Shown here piece after piece: positions 29,201 to 37,853 of a stretch of 64,000 nt of DNA. The position numbers and the translations under genes are program-made. The stretch comes from Chitinispirillales bacterium ANBcel5. Its GTDB lineage: Bacteria > Fibrobacterota > Chitinivibrionia > Chitinivibrionales > Chitinispirillaceae. Each line of letters starts with the position of its first letter. Within the stretch, counting starts at the first letter, position 1. Where the stretch lies: positions 1 to 64,000 of the forward strand of contig JARUKZ010000004.1 of the NCBI GenBank assembly GCA_029688955.1, given 5' to 3'. The notes under the pieces were generated by a model. That model was not told the origin of the DNA. It saw only the letters and a list, made by a program, of their open reading frames with translations, and did not search any database.

Positions 29201-29963
29201 GAGAGTCGGCATAAGCCGCTCCATCCATCCCTCCATCAGTGAGGTAGGATGAGCCAGCGTGAAAGATGAGTATAACAGCTTTTTTGTTTGTGCCAACTTC
29301 CCGCAAAATTCCATTAGAGTCGCGGTAAAGATTTCGAAAGGGAGATGTCGATTGGTCTCTATCAGCTACTTCAATTGCATCTCGTATGAATTCGACTAAT
29401 CCAAATGTTTTTCTCTCATAGTATTCATCCCATGATTCTGCACTCCTTTTGTATCCGGGTGAGTAGTGGATCATCGTTGAATCTACCTGGTATCCTGTTT
29501 CACCGGAACCTGAGGGATATATTCTATGCTCTAAGGTAAGACGACCACGAGAGACTTTATTATAATATTGACTTACAGCATCAAGCTGCTGAGCAAAGTA
29601 GAGAGAGTCATGAGGTAGTTTGTCATACCTGTAAACGGTGTCTTTGTTAATGTATTTCTGTTCTTTAGAATCACCACCACCTCTCATTCCAAAGAGGCCG
29701 TTTCCTGTATTTAAATCAGAGGTATCCCTTTTAAATTCGACCCTAAGAGCAATGACGAGAAGTGTATCATTGCCTTGCATCGGGAAATTCAATGACCATT
29801 GATGATCTCGGGCGGTTTTAACCAGGTTTTTTTCACTTGTACCTTTAAACAGATAGGGATAGTTACCTCGTGGTCCACCGACAACTGATTCGGAGCTGGC
29901 TTGAATAGTACTGAGTGCTCCGGTCATAAGAAGACCGGAGATTAGTAAAAAGAATTTAATCAT
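26268..29963 (-). CDS. M6-like protein with ablated HExxH and T9SS-type C-terminal domain
   Basis: A 1231-residue exported protein with a signal peptide (about 1-22). Residues ~65-420 follow the immune-inhibitor-A (M6) peptidase layout, including GIPDLF and the IGAFCIMDFAGYS block. At the zinc site, however, the sequence reads GILVNQIARQLGIPDLF, so the HExxH is replaced by N318-Q319-x-x-R322. Residues ~600-1100 form FG-GAP/propeller-like repeats (VVGGTNGVYALN, GDLNRNENSEI). The last ~85 residues (FFSYPNPTQG ... GPGVYRCRLE ... VKYWKMAV) are a type IX/FlgD-like sorting domain. It is probably a non-enzymatic surface scaffold or binding protein. It is transcribed after the PorV-like gene, with a 51-base gap. 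Confidence 0.75.
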   Translation of the reverse strand: MIKFFLLISGLLMTGALSTIQASSESVVGGPRGNYPYLFKGTSEKNLVKTARDHQWSLNFPMQGNDTLLVIALRVEFKRDTSDLNTGNGLFGMRGGGDSKEQKYINKDTVYRYDKLPHDSLYFAQQLDAVSQYYNKVSRGRLTLEHRIYPSGSGETGYQVDSTMIHYSPGYKRSAESWDEYYERKTFGLVEFIRDAIEVADRDQSTSPFRNLYRDSNGILREVGTNKKAVILIFHAGSSYLTDGGMDGAAYADSPSDMIDAFINPDFFSYYQDTLELDQEGVTVTGSSGSILIDEVMMCSETSNQDGLNWGIQGILVNQIARQLGIPDLFSTSSGVTAIGAFCIMDFAGYSAGRGFIPPYPSAWVRAFMGWDRAHTVQIGENYTNRVKALSMVLDKPPEELWNDTTILLIPINDHEYYLVENRQRNLSGNRDKFLYDTLRNREYIRSYPFNFDLDENIDSVTGRSNVIQSAINNDISLPASGVLVWHVDERIIRKRMRYNQVNADSSYRGVRLVEADGINDLGVTFTNMFYQAAYDYGGAEDVFPHTRDSSGAISRVNSFGPYTSPSTRSNDGGHSFLEITIDHSSDSPRRERMIRSGGGDYFSYNYVDSIFNVTVRRDHSHPSWPRKAIPDFFYDPLLANLDSQSEDRELILTGASGRMYVFSLDSLTPQSFGERSEYHKQVNFLGDTLTDSSTSVTYLDSIPGLFTFSTLVNDHVYTPSKDGFIHVLRAVNSSQSEIEHITLPHPPSSYISSIGDSTWAVGLEGGYVVFGSGANTTQMVKLSSDSSVNAIAALRDAPEKIVSVQSNGKLSICNLYSESPERSTKISHGIPPFSLVTGDLNRNENSEIIVTDSRQGIWVYTSELELAYGWSEEPNDWPNAYHYESIDENRDRNKYHYNVSAPVFADIDRNGYLDIVVGGTNGVYALNYKGVLLSDWPAYLDNRYWYQRGSITSSPIILTNENSEPHILFSSPTGENSTYTFTKIESADRERGVVSFYRTDGVLDSIWDLSSSEVDTILTLNDSIIAPYVLPGGFIDALNSSANRPLSSSLPGSGPLPQSPWPITTGSPVTTSPLVARTDHRAQPDLFAVSSGGSVYRWRLPQKIMPDSLFWPQTGYDAARSFAYLGSLTDIIEVQTEPIEFFSYPNPTQGSREAVFKYQFSDEAQNVRLDIFSVTGFEMDSFRDISGSYPGWNEFAVPLRHYGPGVYRCRLEATINGRRHVKYWKMAVTK

Positions 29964-30014
29964 GATTGTGTTTCCAAAAAAGATTACCCTGGAGTTTCGC
30001 TTCTGATGTAAGCA

Positions 30015-32414
30015 TTAGAAACTAAAGAGAAGTGATAAACGCCACTGGCCATGACGGCTCCCATTAGCACCAGTTTTTTGAGAGTTAATTTTGTTTACAA
30101 CACTCTCCATAAAACCTTCTGGCGAATGAATGTATGACCAGTCAAAATTGAGATTTCCATATTTAATACCAAGCCCTAAAGTAAGCTCATAACGTTCCCC
30201 TATATAGTCTGCCATAAATCCGGACCGCAGGGCTACAAAATCAGAATACCAGTATTCTGCCCCCAAGCTCAGTATTATTTCTGCCAATTCATCAGTCCAT
30301 CTGGTGTCTTCATTTGCAAGCATCCCTGTCCATAATGCTTTCCAGAATGGATCCGGAGGATCGTCCTGATAATTTTTAACGACCTCTCTGTATGCGTCAA
30401 AAACAAACGTCAGATCATGGATTGGCGTTTGAACCGCATGATAGGCAAGCCCAAGTCTTAAAGTAAAAGGGATTGGGTCTGCCTGATCCTGACTAACATA
30501 AAATATCCGGGGTCCCATATTCTGAAGCATAAATCCAAAGTCAAGATTATCTATTAGCATATCTTTTTTGAGTACAGATGCATCAACCGCGAAGGTTCGC
30601 CCTACCCCTTCACCATGATCCCCAACTCCCGGGGCAAGTGCACTGTGAACGTATTTTACATTTAATCCAAGCGCGAGATCTTCCTTAATTGAGAATCCAT
30701 AAGAGAGGCCAAAAACCCCTTCCCATGATCTTTGTTCTCCAATAACTACATCCGATTCGGATGTTAGCTCGTTATTTCCCATGTTAATATAATTAACAAA
30801 GAAACCAAATGTTCCCCAGTCTTCTGTGGGATAAACAAGCGTGAGGTATATATGCCAGAGATCAGGAAGGTTAAATTCTGGCAAAAGCTGCTCATAGAAG
30901 AAAGAGAATTGACGTTCTGCATAATCGTATTGTTGAACAGCCTTGTCTGTGGCTAACCATACGTCATTGTCATGCATAGCTATATGATAAACATTATCGC
31001 CCCGTAATACGTTCCTTGAATGATAAGTCTGCCACTCGGGGGTGCTGCGAATAGCAGTTCCATCTTCACTAACCTTGGCAGGACCTTCAGTATAAGTGAT
31101 CACACCCTGGTTTGTTCCTATCCATACGGCCCCACTGTTATGCTCTGCAAAGGTGTAGATATAGCTATCGGGGAAACGAAAACGTCTCCATCTGTTGCCT
31201 TGGTTTATTGAAATGCCTCCCTCACCACCTGTCCACAATCTTTGCTGTGAGTCATAGAAAAGTGCTGTAACGGAGTTGGAAATTAGTCCCGCTGAGGTAT
31301 CTAACACAGTAATACCGGTATTATCTTTCCGAAGAAGGCCTTTTGATGTACCTGCATAGATCGCGTTTGACGCAGTAATAGCTATAGAAGTAACAGTTGG
31401 GTGGGGGAAATGTTCAGAATCGATCGTATCCCATCCTCCGGTTCTAAAAACAGCTGCACCGTTGTCTGTTCCTACTGCAACTACTCCACCTCTTCCGGTT
31501 GAAAGGGCAGTGATTCTGTTTGAAGGTAGGCCATTCTGGGTTGTATAATGGTTCCACTGTTCACCATCGAGGCGCCATAGTCCCTTTGGTGTTCCAATCC
31601 ATAAACGCTCCGAATCATCTAAAAGCATTGCTGTTACTGTATCTTCAATAGCAATTGTGTATGGAATTTCGATGTCTAGGAGGTCTTCAAGGTGTCTGTC
31701 AGGAGTAGCGAAAAGCTCGACAATTGTTTGTGAGAAAGTGTTTACATTTGCAGAGTCAACATAGTCAGAAAGCAGTGATTGGACATGAAATAAGTTTTGT
31801 TGAGAAGGGGGCAGAGAACTGAGTTCTCTTGCAAGGGAGCCGGGAGTTTTTTGGGCAGCTTCAAAAATATCGGAACTAATATTGTCCTTAAGAGCGGAGG
31901 AGATAAGTGCATATGTTTTCATTCCTATATCATTATGCTTTTTTATCTCCCAGATTGCGTCTTCGATCATCGATTCATCATCAATGTTTAACCGTCTTTT
32001 CACGATAGATTGTAAGTCATCATCGGGGTTCAATAGATAAGAGACGCTGTTTTCCCATGCTCTTCCGTTAAATCGTAACAGACCGCCATCAAACCCGGCC
32101 CATACTCGGTTTCTGACTCCAAATTCACCTCTGGGTTTTGTTGCAACAGCATTAAATGAGGTGTCTGGCAGAAATGTCTTCCAGGTGCTTGCCATGGGTG
32201 AGAGCCCCAGGCCAGCGGGATTGTAGAAGGTCGCGTTGGCATCATTAGCAAGCCCGGTAAATGCTTCACCAAGAGCTGTAGGACGGGCTCCTACGGGAAA
32301 GGCAAGAGTTATAACAGCAGACTGAGACGCAAATGCTTCATTGGCATAAATTAACAGTAATGCTGTAAGTAGAAGATATTTCCCGGATTTTTTTGGATTA
32401 TTTACCGCTTTCAT
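30015..32414 (-). CDS. PorV/PorQ-like outer-membrane protein with inserted regulator-type beta-propeller
   Basis: An 799-residue exported protein (signal peptide MKAVNNPKKSGKYLLLTALL and on). Mature residues start with the PorV/PorQ signature LAFPVGARPTALGEAFTGLAN and NATFYNPAGLG; this family builds FadL-type barrels used by the type IX secretion system. The barrel is interrupted from about residue 95 to 505 by repeats of the two-component-regulator propeller type (RLWIGTPKGLWRLDGEQW, VWIGTNQGVITY) and a helical insert (about 120-235). The barrel then resumes (LTLVYPTEDWGTFGFFVNYI ... RLGLAYHA ... WRLSLLFSF) with a terminal Phe. The ATG at 32414 is preferred, because GAGG sits ten bases upstream but only one base before the ATG at 32423. 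The gene overlaps the upstream gene. Confidence 0.75.
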   Translation of the reverse strand: MKAVNNPKKSGKYLLLTALLLIYANEAFASQSAVITLAFPVGARPTALGEAFTGLANDANATFYNPAGLGLSPMASTWKTFLPDTSFNAVATKPRGEFGVRNRVWAGFDGGLLRFNGRAWENSVSYLLNPDDDLQSIVKRRLNIDDESMIEDAIWEIKKHNDIGMKTYALISSALKDNISSDIFEAAQKTPGSLARELSSLPPSQQNLFHVQSLLSDYVDSANVNTFSQTIVELFATPDRHLEDLLDIEIPYTIAIEDTVTAMLLDDSERLWIGTPKGLWRLDGEQWNHYTTQNGLPSNRITALSTGRGGVVAVGTDNGAAVFRTGGWDTIDSEHFPHPTVTSIAITASNAIYAGTSKGLLRKDNTGITVLDTSAGLISNSVTALFYDSQQRLWTGGEGGISINQGNRWRRFRFPDSYIYTFAEHNSGAVWIGTNQGVITYTEGPAKVSEDGTAIRSTPEWQTYHSRNVLRGDNVYHIAMHDNDVWLATDKAVQQYDYAERQFSFFYEQLLPEFNLPDLWHIYLTLVYPTEDWGTFGFFVNYINMGNNELTSESDVVIGEQRSWEGVFGLSYGFSIKEDLALGLNVKYVHSALAPGVGDHGEGVGRTFAVDASVLKKDMLIDNLDFGFMLQNMGPRIFYVSQDQADPIPFTLRLGLAYHAVQTPIHDLTFVFDAYREVVKNYQDDPPDPFWKALWTGMLANEDTRWTDELAEIILSLGAEYWYSDFVALRSGFMADYIGERYELTLGLGIKYGNLNFDWSYIHSPEGFMESVVNKINSQKTGANGSRHGQWRLSLLFSF

Positions 32415-33027
32415 CAATTGCATACCTCTGTTTGTCAGGAGATTTTACTATACAGGTCCACTCAGGAAGTTGAGGGATCTGTCCTTTATCGAAAAATGGG
32501 CGCAAGCCCGTTTCAGTCGTTTCCCTAAGATTTTCGGTACCACTGTGAGGAATAATCATGCATACACAGCCAAGGTGAAAAGGAGGAATAATATGGGGGT
32601 GCTTATATATCTCCTCCCGGCTTACATAGTGCCCCCTTGAGAGAAAGTCTTTGCACCCGGGGCACTCATAGGGAAAGTCGTAATAATAGAATTCAACACC
32701 CTGACTATCCCCTTTCTCTATGGCCAGGACATTTTTATCGATATAGCTATTCCAGGCTACGATTATCTCCTCACGATCAGAGTCACTGAGCGGCAACTTA
32801 CCTATGTCTTCGTTTTTAGCGCTTAGATATTTTCGGATTTCTTCTTCTGAAGGTCTGATTTTTTCAAGTTGCTCCCGTGGATCTCTTCTAAACACAGAGT
32901 AGATTCCACTTACATGGATCTGTGAATCGATTGGGGTTTCTTCCGCCTCCTCCTTCTCCACGCCTACTCTTATTGCAATAATAACAAGGATTAAAACAAG
33001 TATCAGACCTATCAGAAACGCTGCCAT
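32398..33027 (-). CDS. Membrane-anchored protein with MuF-like zinc motif
   Basis: A 209-residue protein of unknown function. An N-terminal transmembrane helix (about 3-22) is followed by an acidic linker and a helical region. The distinctive feature is a putative zinc site C122-x2-C125 and H151-x2-C154-x-C156 (ECPGCKDFLSRGHY then PPFHLGCVC). This resembles the C-terminal Cys/His motif of phage Mu gpF / SPP1 gp7-type head proteins. There are no other phage genes here, so domestication or a shared zinc fold are both possible. Its end overlaps the PorV-like gene start, suggesting co-expression in the surface-protein operon. Confidence 0.6.
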   Translation of the reverse strand: MAAFLIGLILVLILVIIAIRVGVEKEEAEETPIDSQIHVSGIYSVFRRDPREQLEKIRPSEEEIRKYLSAKNEDIGKLPLSDSDREEIIVAWNSYIDKNVLAIEKGDSQGVEFYYYDFPYECPGCKDFLSRGHYVSREEIYKHPHIIPPFHLGCVCMIIPHSGTENLRETTETGLRPFFDKGQIPQLPEWTCIVKSPDKQRYAIDESGK

Positions 33028-33049
33028 TTTGTTTGCTCCAGAGTCTAAG

Positions 33050-33082
33050 AAGTGGTTGTGTCCGGGTTGAGCACAACCACTT
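33050..33082 (-). terminator. Inverted repeat after the MuF-like/icd junction
   Basis: AAGTGGTTGTG and CACAACCACTT form an 11-bp perfect stem with an 11-base loop between icd and the next minus-strand gene. It lies just after the icd stop at 33092, so it is well placed to end icd transcription, but it lacks a strong U-tract. Confidence 0.5.
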
Positions 33083-33091
33083 TAAAACATC

Positions 33092-34297
33092 TTACATATT
33101 ATTCACGATTTCTTTACCGAACTGTGAACATGATACTGTCTGTGCACCATCCATAAGACGTGCAAAATCATAGGTAACAGTTTTCTTACGAATGGCATTT
33201 TCAATGCCATTAATAATCAGATCCGCAGCCTCTGTCCAACGCATATATCGAAGCATCAACTCACCGGAGAGAAGAACGGATGAAGGGTTAACCTTATCCT
33301 GGTTTGCATATTTGGGTGCAGTACCATGGGTTGCTTCAAAAATCGCATGCCCTGTATCATAATTGATATTTGCCCCCGGGGCGATTCCTATACCCCCGAC
33401 TTGGGCTGCAAGAGCATCACTGATATAGTCACCGTTAAGATTCATTGTTGCAACCACATCAAATTCATCTGCCCGTGTAAGTGCCTGCTGAAAGAAAATG
33501 TCTGCGATGGCATCCTTAATAAGTATCTGCCCTGGCTGTGGATTCCCGTTACACTCATCCCAGCTTACAACTTTTCCGGCGAATTCGGATGCAGCAAGCT
33601 CATAGCCCCATTTTCTGAACGCGCCTTCAGTGAACTTCTGAATATTTCCCTTATGAACAAGAGTAACACTTTTGCGGTTATTTTCAATGGCATAATTTAT
33701 GGCTGCGCGAATAAGGCGCTGTGAACCTGTTTTTGAAATGGGTTTGATTCCAATACCAGAATCTTCTCTTATATCCCAATTATATTCTTTTTTACAGAAA
33801 TTGATAAGTTTTTTTACTTCATCTGTACCCATTTCAAGCTCTTTACCAGAATAAACATCCTCGGTATTTTCCCTAAAAACTGCCATGTCTACCTTTTCGG
33901 GGTTTTTAACGGGAGAAGGGACACCTTGGAAGTATCTAACAGGTCTGAGGCAAACATAAAGCTCAAGGATCTGTCTGAGCGCAACATTCAAAGAACGGAT
34001 ACCTTCACCTACAGGTGTAGTAAGGGGCCCCTTTATACCCAAAAGGTATTCTTTAAAGGTACTGATAGTTTCATCGGGAAGCCAACTGCCAGTCTGATTA
34101 AACGCTTTCTCACCGGCTAAAACTTCTTTCCACACTATTTTACGTTTGCCCCCATAAGCCTTCTGAACGGCCTGATCAAGAACATAGCTTGCCGATTTCC
34201 AGATATCTGGACCTGTTCCGTCTCCTTCAATGTAGGGAATTACCGGGTTTTCAGGAACCTTAAGCACCCCATTTTCCATTGCTATCTTCTCTGCCAT
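33092..34297 (-). CDS. icd: Isocitrate dehydrogenase, NADP-dependent
   Basis: TCA-cycle enzyme oxidising isocitrate to 2-oxoglutarate. The 401 residues align with the E. coli-type dimeric enzyme: the phosphorylation-loop region (SLNVALRQ), substrate residues ([12 protein letters not shown]) and [15 protein letters not shown]. The cofactor region is [17 protein letters not shown], where the K-Y pair after AP is the NADP-specificity signature. An AGGAG ribosome site precedes the ATG. It is followed on the same strand by the surface cassette, but a hairpin at 33050-33082 probably separates them. Confidence 0.95.
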   Translation of the reverse strand: MAEKIAMENGVLKVPENPVIPYIEGDGTGPDIWKSASYVLDQAVQKAYGGKRKIVWKEVLAGEKAFNQTGSWLPDETISTFKEYLLGIKGPLTTPVGEGIRSLNVALRQILELYVCLRPVRYFQGVPSPVKNPEKVDMAVFRENTEDVYSGKELEMGTDEVKKLINFCKKEYNWDIREDSGIGIKPISKTGSQRLIRAAINYAIENNRKSVTLVHKGNIQKFTEGAFRKWGYELAASEFAGKVVSWDECNGNPQPGQILIKDAIADIFFQQALTRADEFDVVATMNLNGDYISDALAAQVGGIGIAPGANINYDTGHAIFEATHGTAPKYANQDKVNPSSVLLSGELMLRYMRWTEAADLIINGIENAIRKKTVTYDFARLMDGAQTVSCSQFGKEIVNNM

Positions 34298-34459
34298 TGA
34301 TAACTCCTAAAGATATTTTTTTAAAGGTGAAAGTGAAATTAGAGCCCAATATAGCAAATACCTGAGAAAGATGCCCATGATTAAAGCATTTTTACCTACT
34401 TTTTCTACAGGTATTGTAAAATACGTTTTCACTCACTCCACTTACAAGCCTCTAGGGTA

Positions 34460-34488
34460 TTGACAGCGATTGCAGTAATATATATCTT
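34460..34488 (+). promoter_or_regulatory. Sigma-70-type promoter for tRNA-Gly
   Basis: A consensus -35 box TTGACA (34460-34465) lies 17 bases before a TATCTT -10 box (34483-34488); an alternative TATATC falls two bases earlier. The predicted transcription start is within about five bases of the mature tRNA start at 34500, which is typical of a dedicated tRNA promoter. Confidence 0.7.
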
Positions 34489-34499
34489 TATCCACATTC

Positions 34500-34571
34500 G
34501 CGGGAGTAACTCAATGGTAGAGTGCAACCTTCCCAAGGTTGAGGTCGCGGGTTCGAGTCCCGTCTCCCGCT
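34500..34571 (+). tRNA. tRNA-Gly(CCC)
   Basis: A full cloverleaf: acceptor GCGGGAG pairs with CTCCCGC. The D-arm is ACTC/GAGT, and the anticodon stem CAACC/GGTTG encloses loop TTCCCAA, giving anticodon CCC for the glycine codon GGG. The T-arm is GCGGG TTCGAGT CCCGT, and the discriminator is U. The 3' CCA is not encoded. It stands alone between icd and the PBP gene with its own promoter. Confidence 0.95.
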
Positions 34572-34753
34572 TTAATTTACTCCTCAGTCTTTCTTTCCAA
34601 AAAAAACAGTAAGATATTGCCACAAAAAGAAGAATGCTCTCCAGAGCAATCAACTATGTTTAAATCAATGGTTTAGGAAGTGGTTGCGGACTTGGGCAGA
34701 GAAGTATATTTATTTTTCTGGTGACGTTTTCAATGTAGTGAGAAGCAAATAGT

Positions 34754-37700
34754 ATGAAGAAAAAAATCGTTGTTGCTGTTTTGGTCAGTTTAGTACTTTT
34801 GCCACCGTTATTTTATTTCGGTGGAAATTTTCTTCTGGGTATGTATGTTACTATTGGTGCAAAAAGACTCATCGCTTTGGAAGAAAAAGGGCTTTTGAGC
34901 ACCGATTACGGATTCGTCTGGCAGGAGATTAATCTCAATGCAGAGATGGCTCAAGCGGCTCAGAAGGAAGTGGCGGAAAGAAAAAAAACAGGTGACGATC
35001 AGAAAGAAAAGATACGGGATTTTCCCTCACTTGCCGCAGTTACTGAACTTAACCAGATACGTGATTTTAGAAAGACTATACGAGTAACTGATAGGCACGG
35101 TATACCGCTTTCGGAAATACAGACAACTCATACCTGTGTTTCACTGGATGAAATAGATGATTTGCTGCTAAAAGCGTTGATCATTACAGAGGACCAGCGC
35201 TTTTATGAGAGAAAAAATGCCTACGACTATAAAGCTCTGGTCAGATCTTTGGCAGATGCCTTGGCACGATCTGCTTCTTCCGGGCGATTATTAATGCCCA
35301 GAGGAACAAGTACCATTCATATGCAGGTCGCCAGGTTTCTTATGCTACGGACCAACAATCTGGGCTACGCCTATTCTCAAAGGGGAATAGCTAACAAATT
35401 AAAGGAATTGCAACTTGCCCAGGCTCTTAAAAAACGTTTCACTGATGAAGAAATTTTAACAGTCTATATCAATCACTGCGTTTCAGCTGGTCGGGGAATG
35501 CGGGGATATTATGACATAAGCAGGGGACTTTTTGGTAAACCTCCCAATGAACTCGATACAGCTCAGAATCTTTATCTGGCCAGATTGGTTAGATGGAACC
35601 GACATCTCCCGGGCAGAATAATTGCCCAGGTTAAAGCCAGTATGCCGGAGTTGGCCAATCATCTACAATGGTCCGATAAACAGGTAGAATCGATTAAAGG
35701 TTCTCTTGATAATCTCACCTTTCAGTCTCCCCGGCCAATCATTCCCAGGCACAGCCATATACTTGATCTAGCCAATGAATACTGGCGAAAAGTAGCTAAA
35801 TCAAAGGGGATGAGCACTGAAGAAGTTACTCAAATGGATATCGCAAACCCGGAGAGTATGGTCAGGCGCTTTGGAAATCTCACTATTCAATTAACAATCG
35901 ATTACAGGCTTCAGAGATACCTTGAAAAACAGGTAGACTCAAGAGGCTTTGGTCCGGATACCGTTATTAGAACCGATAGGAGAATCGGGAGCAAGGGAAT
36001 CAATCTGGAAATGGAAAAACTACCTCCAGATACCCTTAGACGTTTATATGTGTTACAAAAGGATTCTGTATTCACAGACCCTGTTTCTAAGACTACCGTC
36101 CAATTAAATAAAAATGATACCATTGTCACAAACATCCGTTACCGAAGCAGGGATGGAGGAGTTGTGCGACGTTCCTGTTTCTACTATCTGCGTGATACCA
36201 TGTCTGTACCTGGCCAGTACTATGCTTATGCAATGATGGATTCAAAAAACCATCAGCTCCTTGCCTACTATTCGAAAGACCGACTTGGCAGCAGGCTTAC
36301 GTCACTTTTACGAAACAGGATTCCCAATGGTTCAAGTATTGCCAAGCCGATTCTCTTTGCCCTCGCTTATGATCTTGGGATCTACCGTCCCTATGAAATG
36401 GCCTCAGATGAGCTTGAGATTTCAGATTCGGTTGCATGGGCAAGAACGCTTCTTCTAAACGACAAAGAGCCTGTTGGGATGAGATACATTAATGCACAGG
36501 GGGATCAGGGATATCCGGTCCATAATCATCACCGCTCATTCGACGGATATGACTTTCTGTATAATCACCTTGCACGATCCAATAACATACTAACTGTAGA
36601 AACCATATACAGACTCAACACCGATTTGAAAGAAACTGAGAATTCTCTAGCAAAAGAAGTTATACATTTCTATAAAAGGCTTGGATTGCAAGTGCCCCGC
36701 AATGAGATTACCGGACCCGATATTTACAAAGCCATTGCAGGCATTATTGCAGATCCTTCTGCTGTTAAATCATCAAACACACCATCAGATCTGTACTCTG
36801 TAGCACTTGGAACACTTGAACTGTCTCTTTTCGAGCAGATGTATCTGTTCAATGCGCTACATAATAATAAGCTTGTGCTTCAGCCGGCAAACAACCCCGG
36901 ATTGGTGCTAAAACAGATCACCCTGGCGGGAAGAGATATTCAAATCAACGATACCCTACGACATGTTGAATTGCTTGGCGATCCTGAGAGCTTAAAACCT
37001 GTACAACTTGCGCTGCATAAAAGGCTTACCTCCTCACCTCAGGATAATTTGGGGTCTTATGATATATGTCTTGAAGACAGTTTTAGAGAGGGAGTGGTAA
37101 GCAATTTTGCAAAAAGTGGTACTACCGATCATATAATAAGGCCATTTAATGCCGATGTGAATGATGCTTCACGGACAAACTATGGGTTATGGAACGCTGT
37201 TTTGAGACTTCGTCTCACCCGGGAGGATTTGATTAGAAGCGTAGAGAAGGATAAGTGGGTAGATACGATTTCAGATCCGGAAAAGATACCTGAAGAGGAG
37301 CTATTGGATGTTACTCTGACAGGTATCGCAGAAGGTAATTTGCATTATACTGGAGCACGTGATGGCAAGGGGCTTCATGGCTATTTATCACGTAATCTGT
37401 TACACGACTTTGGGATCTCCTGCACGGAAGGTTTCTATAGTGACTATGAGTCACAAATTACTAATCAGGTATCAAGAGATGAGATATATAGTTTTCAAAT
37501 GGAGGAAACCGATCTTTCCCTGCTATCCCGTACTTTTATTAGGCTTAGGACCGGTTTAAGATCAGATATTGAACCTGATGAGGTGGTATTTGAAAGAGCA
37601 AGGAGAGGAAGGTTAAGGTTGAGGGGAAAAAATTACAGCAAAATGTTAAGTTTTGCACCCTATTTGGGTGAACAATCTGAAAAGTATCATAACCTTGTAA

Positions 37701-37840
37701 ACGAGCTTAGAAACCCGGGTTCCAAAGAGCGGGCAGAATCTGTTTTAGCTCAAATCTTAGAGCTTGAGCCTGATAATCGCTTTTTAAAACGGGACATTCA
37801 AACAGCGATACAGTCACTGCTTAGTAGTTTAAAGAATTGA
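34754..37840 (+). CDS. Class A penicillin-binding protein (bifunctional glycosyltransferase/transpeptidase)
   Basis: Peptidoglycan synthase of about 1028 residues, longer than usual. An N-terminal membrane anchor (about 5-30) precedes a GT51 glycosyltransferase domain (about 110-320) with ITEDQRFYERK, the GTSTIHMQ block (in place of GGSTITQQ) and the KLKELQLAQALKKRFT and YINHC segments. The transpeptidase domain has SxxK as S528-I-A-K531, SxN as S609-N-N611 and KSG at 787-789 followed by TT. All key motifs look intact. The C-terminal ~120 residues add a region of no clear family. A possible -35/-10 pair lies at 34684-34712. It is likely one of the main cell-wall polymerases. Confidence 0.85.
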   Translation: MKKKIVVAVLVSLVLLPPLFYFGGNFLLGMYVTIGAKRLIALEEKGLLSTDYGFVWQEINLNAEMAQAAQKEVAERKKTGDDQKEKIRDFPSLAAVTELNQIRDFRKTIRVTDRHGIPLSEIQTTHTCVSLDEIDDLLLKALIITEDQRFYERKNAYDYKALVRSLADALARSASSGRLLMPRGTSTIHMQVARFLMLRTNNLGYAYSQRGIANKLKELQLAQALKKRFTDEEILTVYINHCVSAGRGMRGYYDISRGLFGKPPNELDTAQNLYLARLVRWNRHLPGRIIAQVKASMPELANHLQWSDKQVESIKGSLDNLTFQSPRPIIPRHSHILDLANEYWRKVAKSKGMSTEEVTQMDIANPESMVRRFGNLTIQLTIDYRLQRYLEKQVDSRGFGPDTVIRTDRRIGSKGINLEMEKLPPDTLRRLYVLQKDSVFTDPVSKTTVQLNKNDTIVTNIRYRSRDGGVVRRSCFYYLRDTMSVPGQYYAYAMMDSKNHQLLAYYSKDRLGSRLTSLLRNRIPNGSSIAKPILFALAYDLGIYRPYEMASDELEISDSVAWARTLLLNDKEPVGMRYINAQGDQGYPVHNHHRSFDGYDFLYNHLARSNNILTVETIYRLNTDLKETENSLAKEVIHFYKRLGLQVPRNEITGPDIYKAIAGIIADPSAVKSSNTPSDLYSVALGTLELSLFEQMYLFNALHNNKLVLQPANNPGLVLKQITLAGRDIQINDTLRHVELLGDPESLKPVQLALHKRLTSSPQDNLGSYDICLEDSFREGVVSNFAKSGTTDHIIRPFNADVNDASRTNYGLWNAVLRLRLTREDLIRSVEKDKWVDTISDPEKIPEEELLDVTLTGIAEGNLHYTGARDGKGLHGYLSRNLLHDFGISCTEGFYSDYESQITNQVSRDEIYSFQMEETDLSLLSRTFIRLRTGLRSDIEPDEVVFERARRGRLRLRGKNYSKMLSFAPYLGEQSEKYHNLVNELRNPGSKERAESVLAQILELEPDNRFLKRDIQTAIQSLLSSLKN

Positions 37841-37853
37841 ATCGTGCATTTAT

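Noticed and set aside
32398..33027. Prophage remnant suggested by the MuF-like motif
   Set aside because: No capsid, portal, terminase or tail genes are nearby, and the protein has a membrane anchor and overlaps a surface gene; a prophage is not supported.
34429..34653. Minus-strand frame containing METGLEPATSTLGR-like sequence
   Set aside because: It is the well-known false translation across a tRNA gene; the tRNA-Gly explains it.
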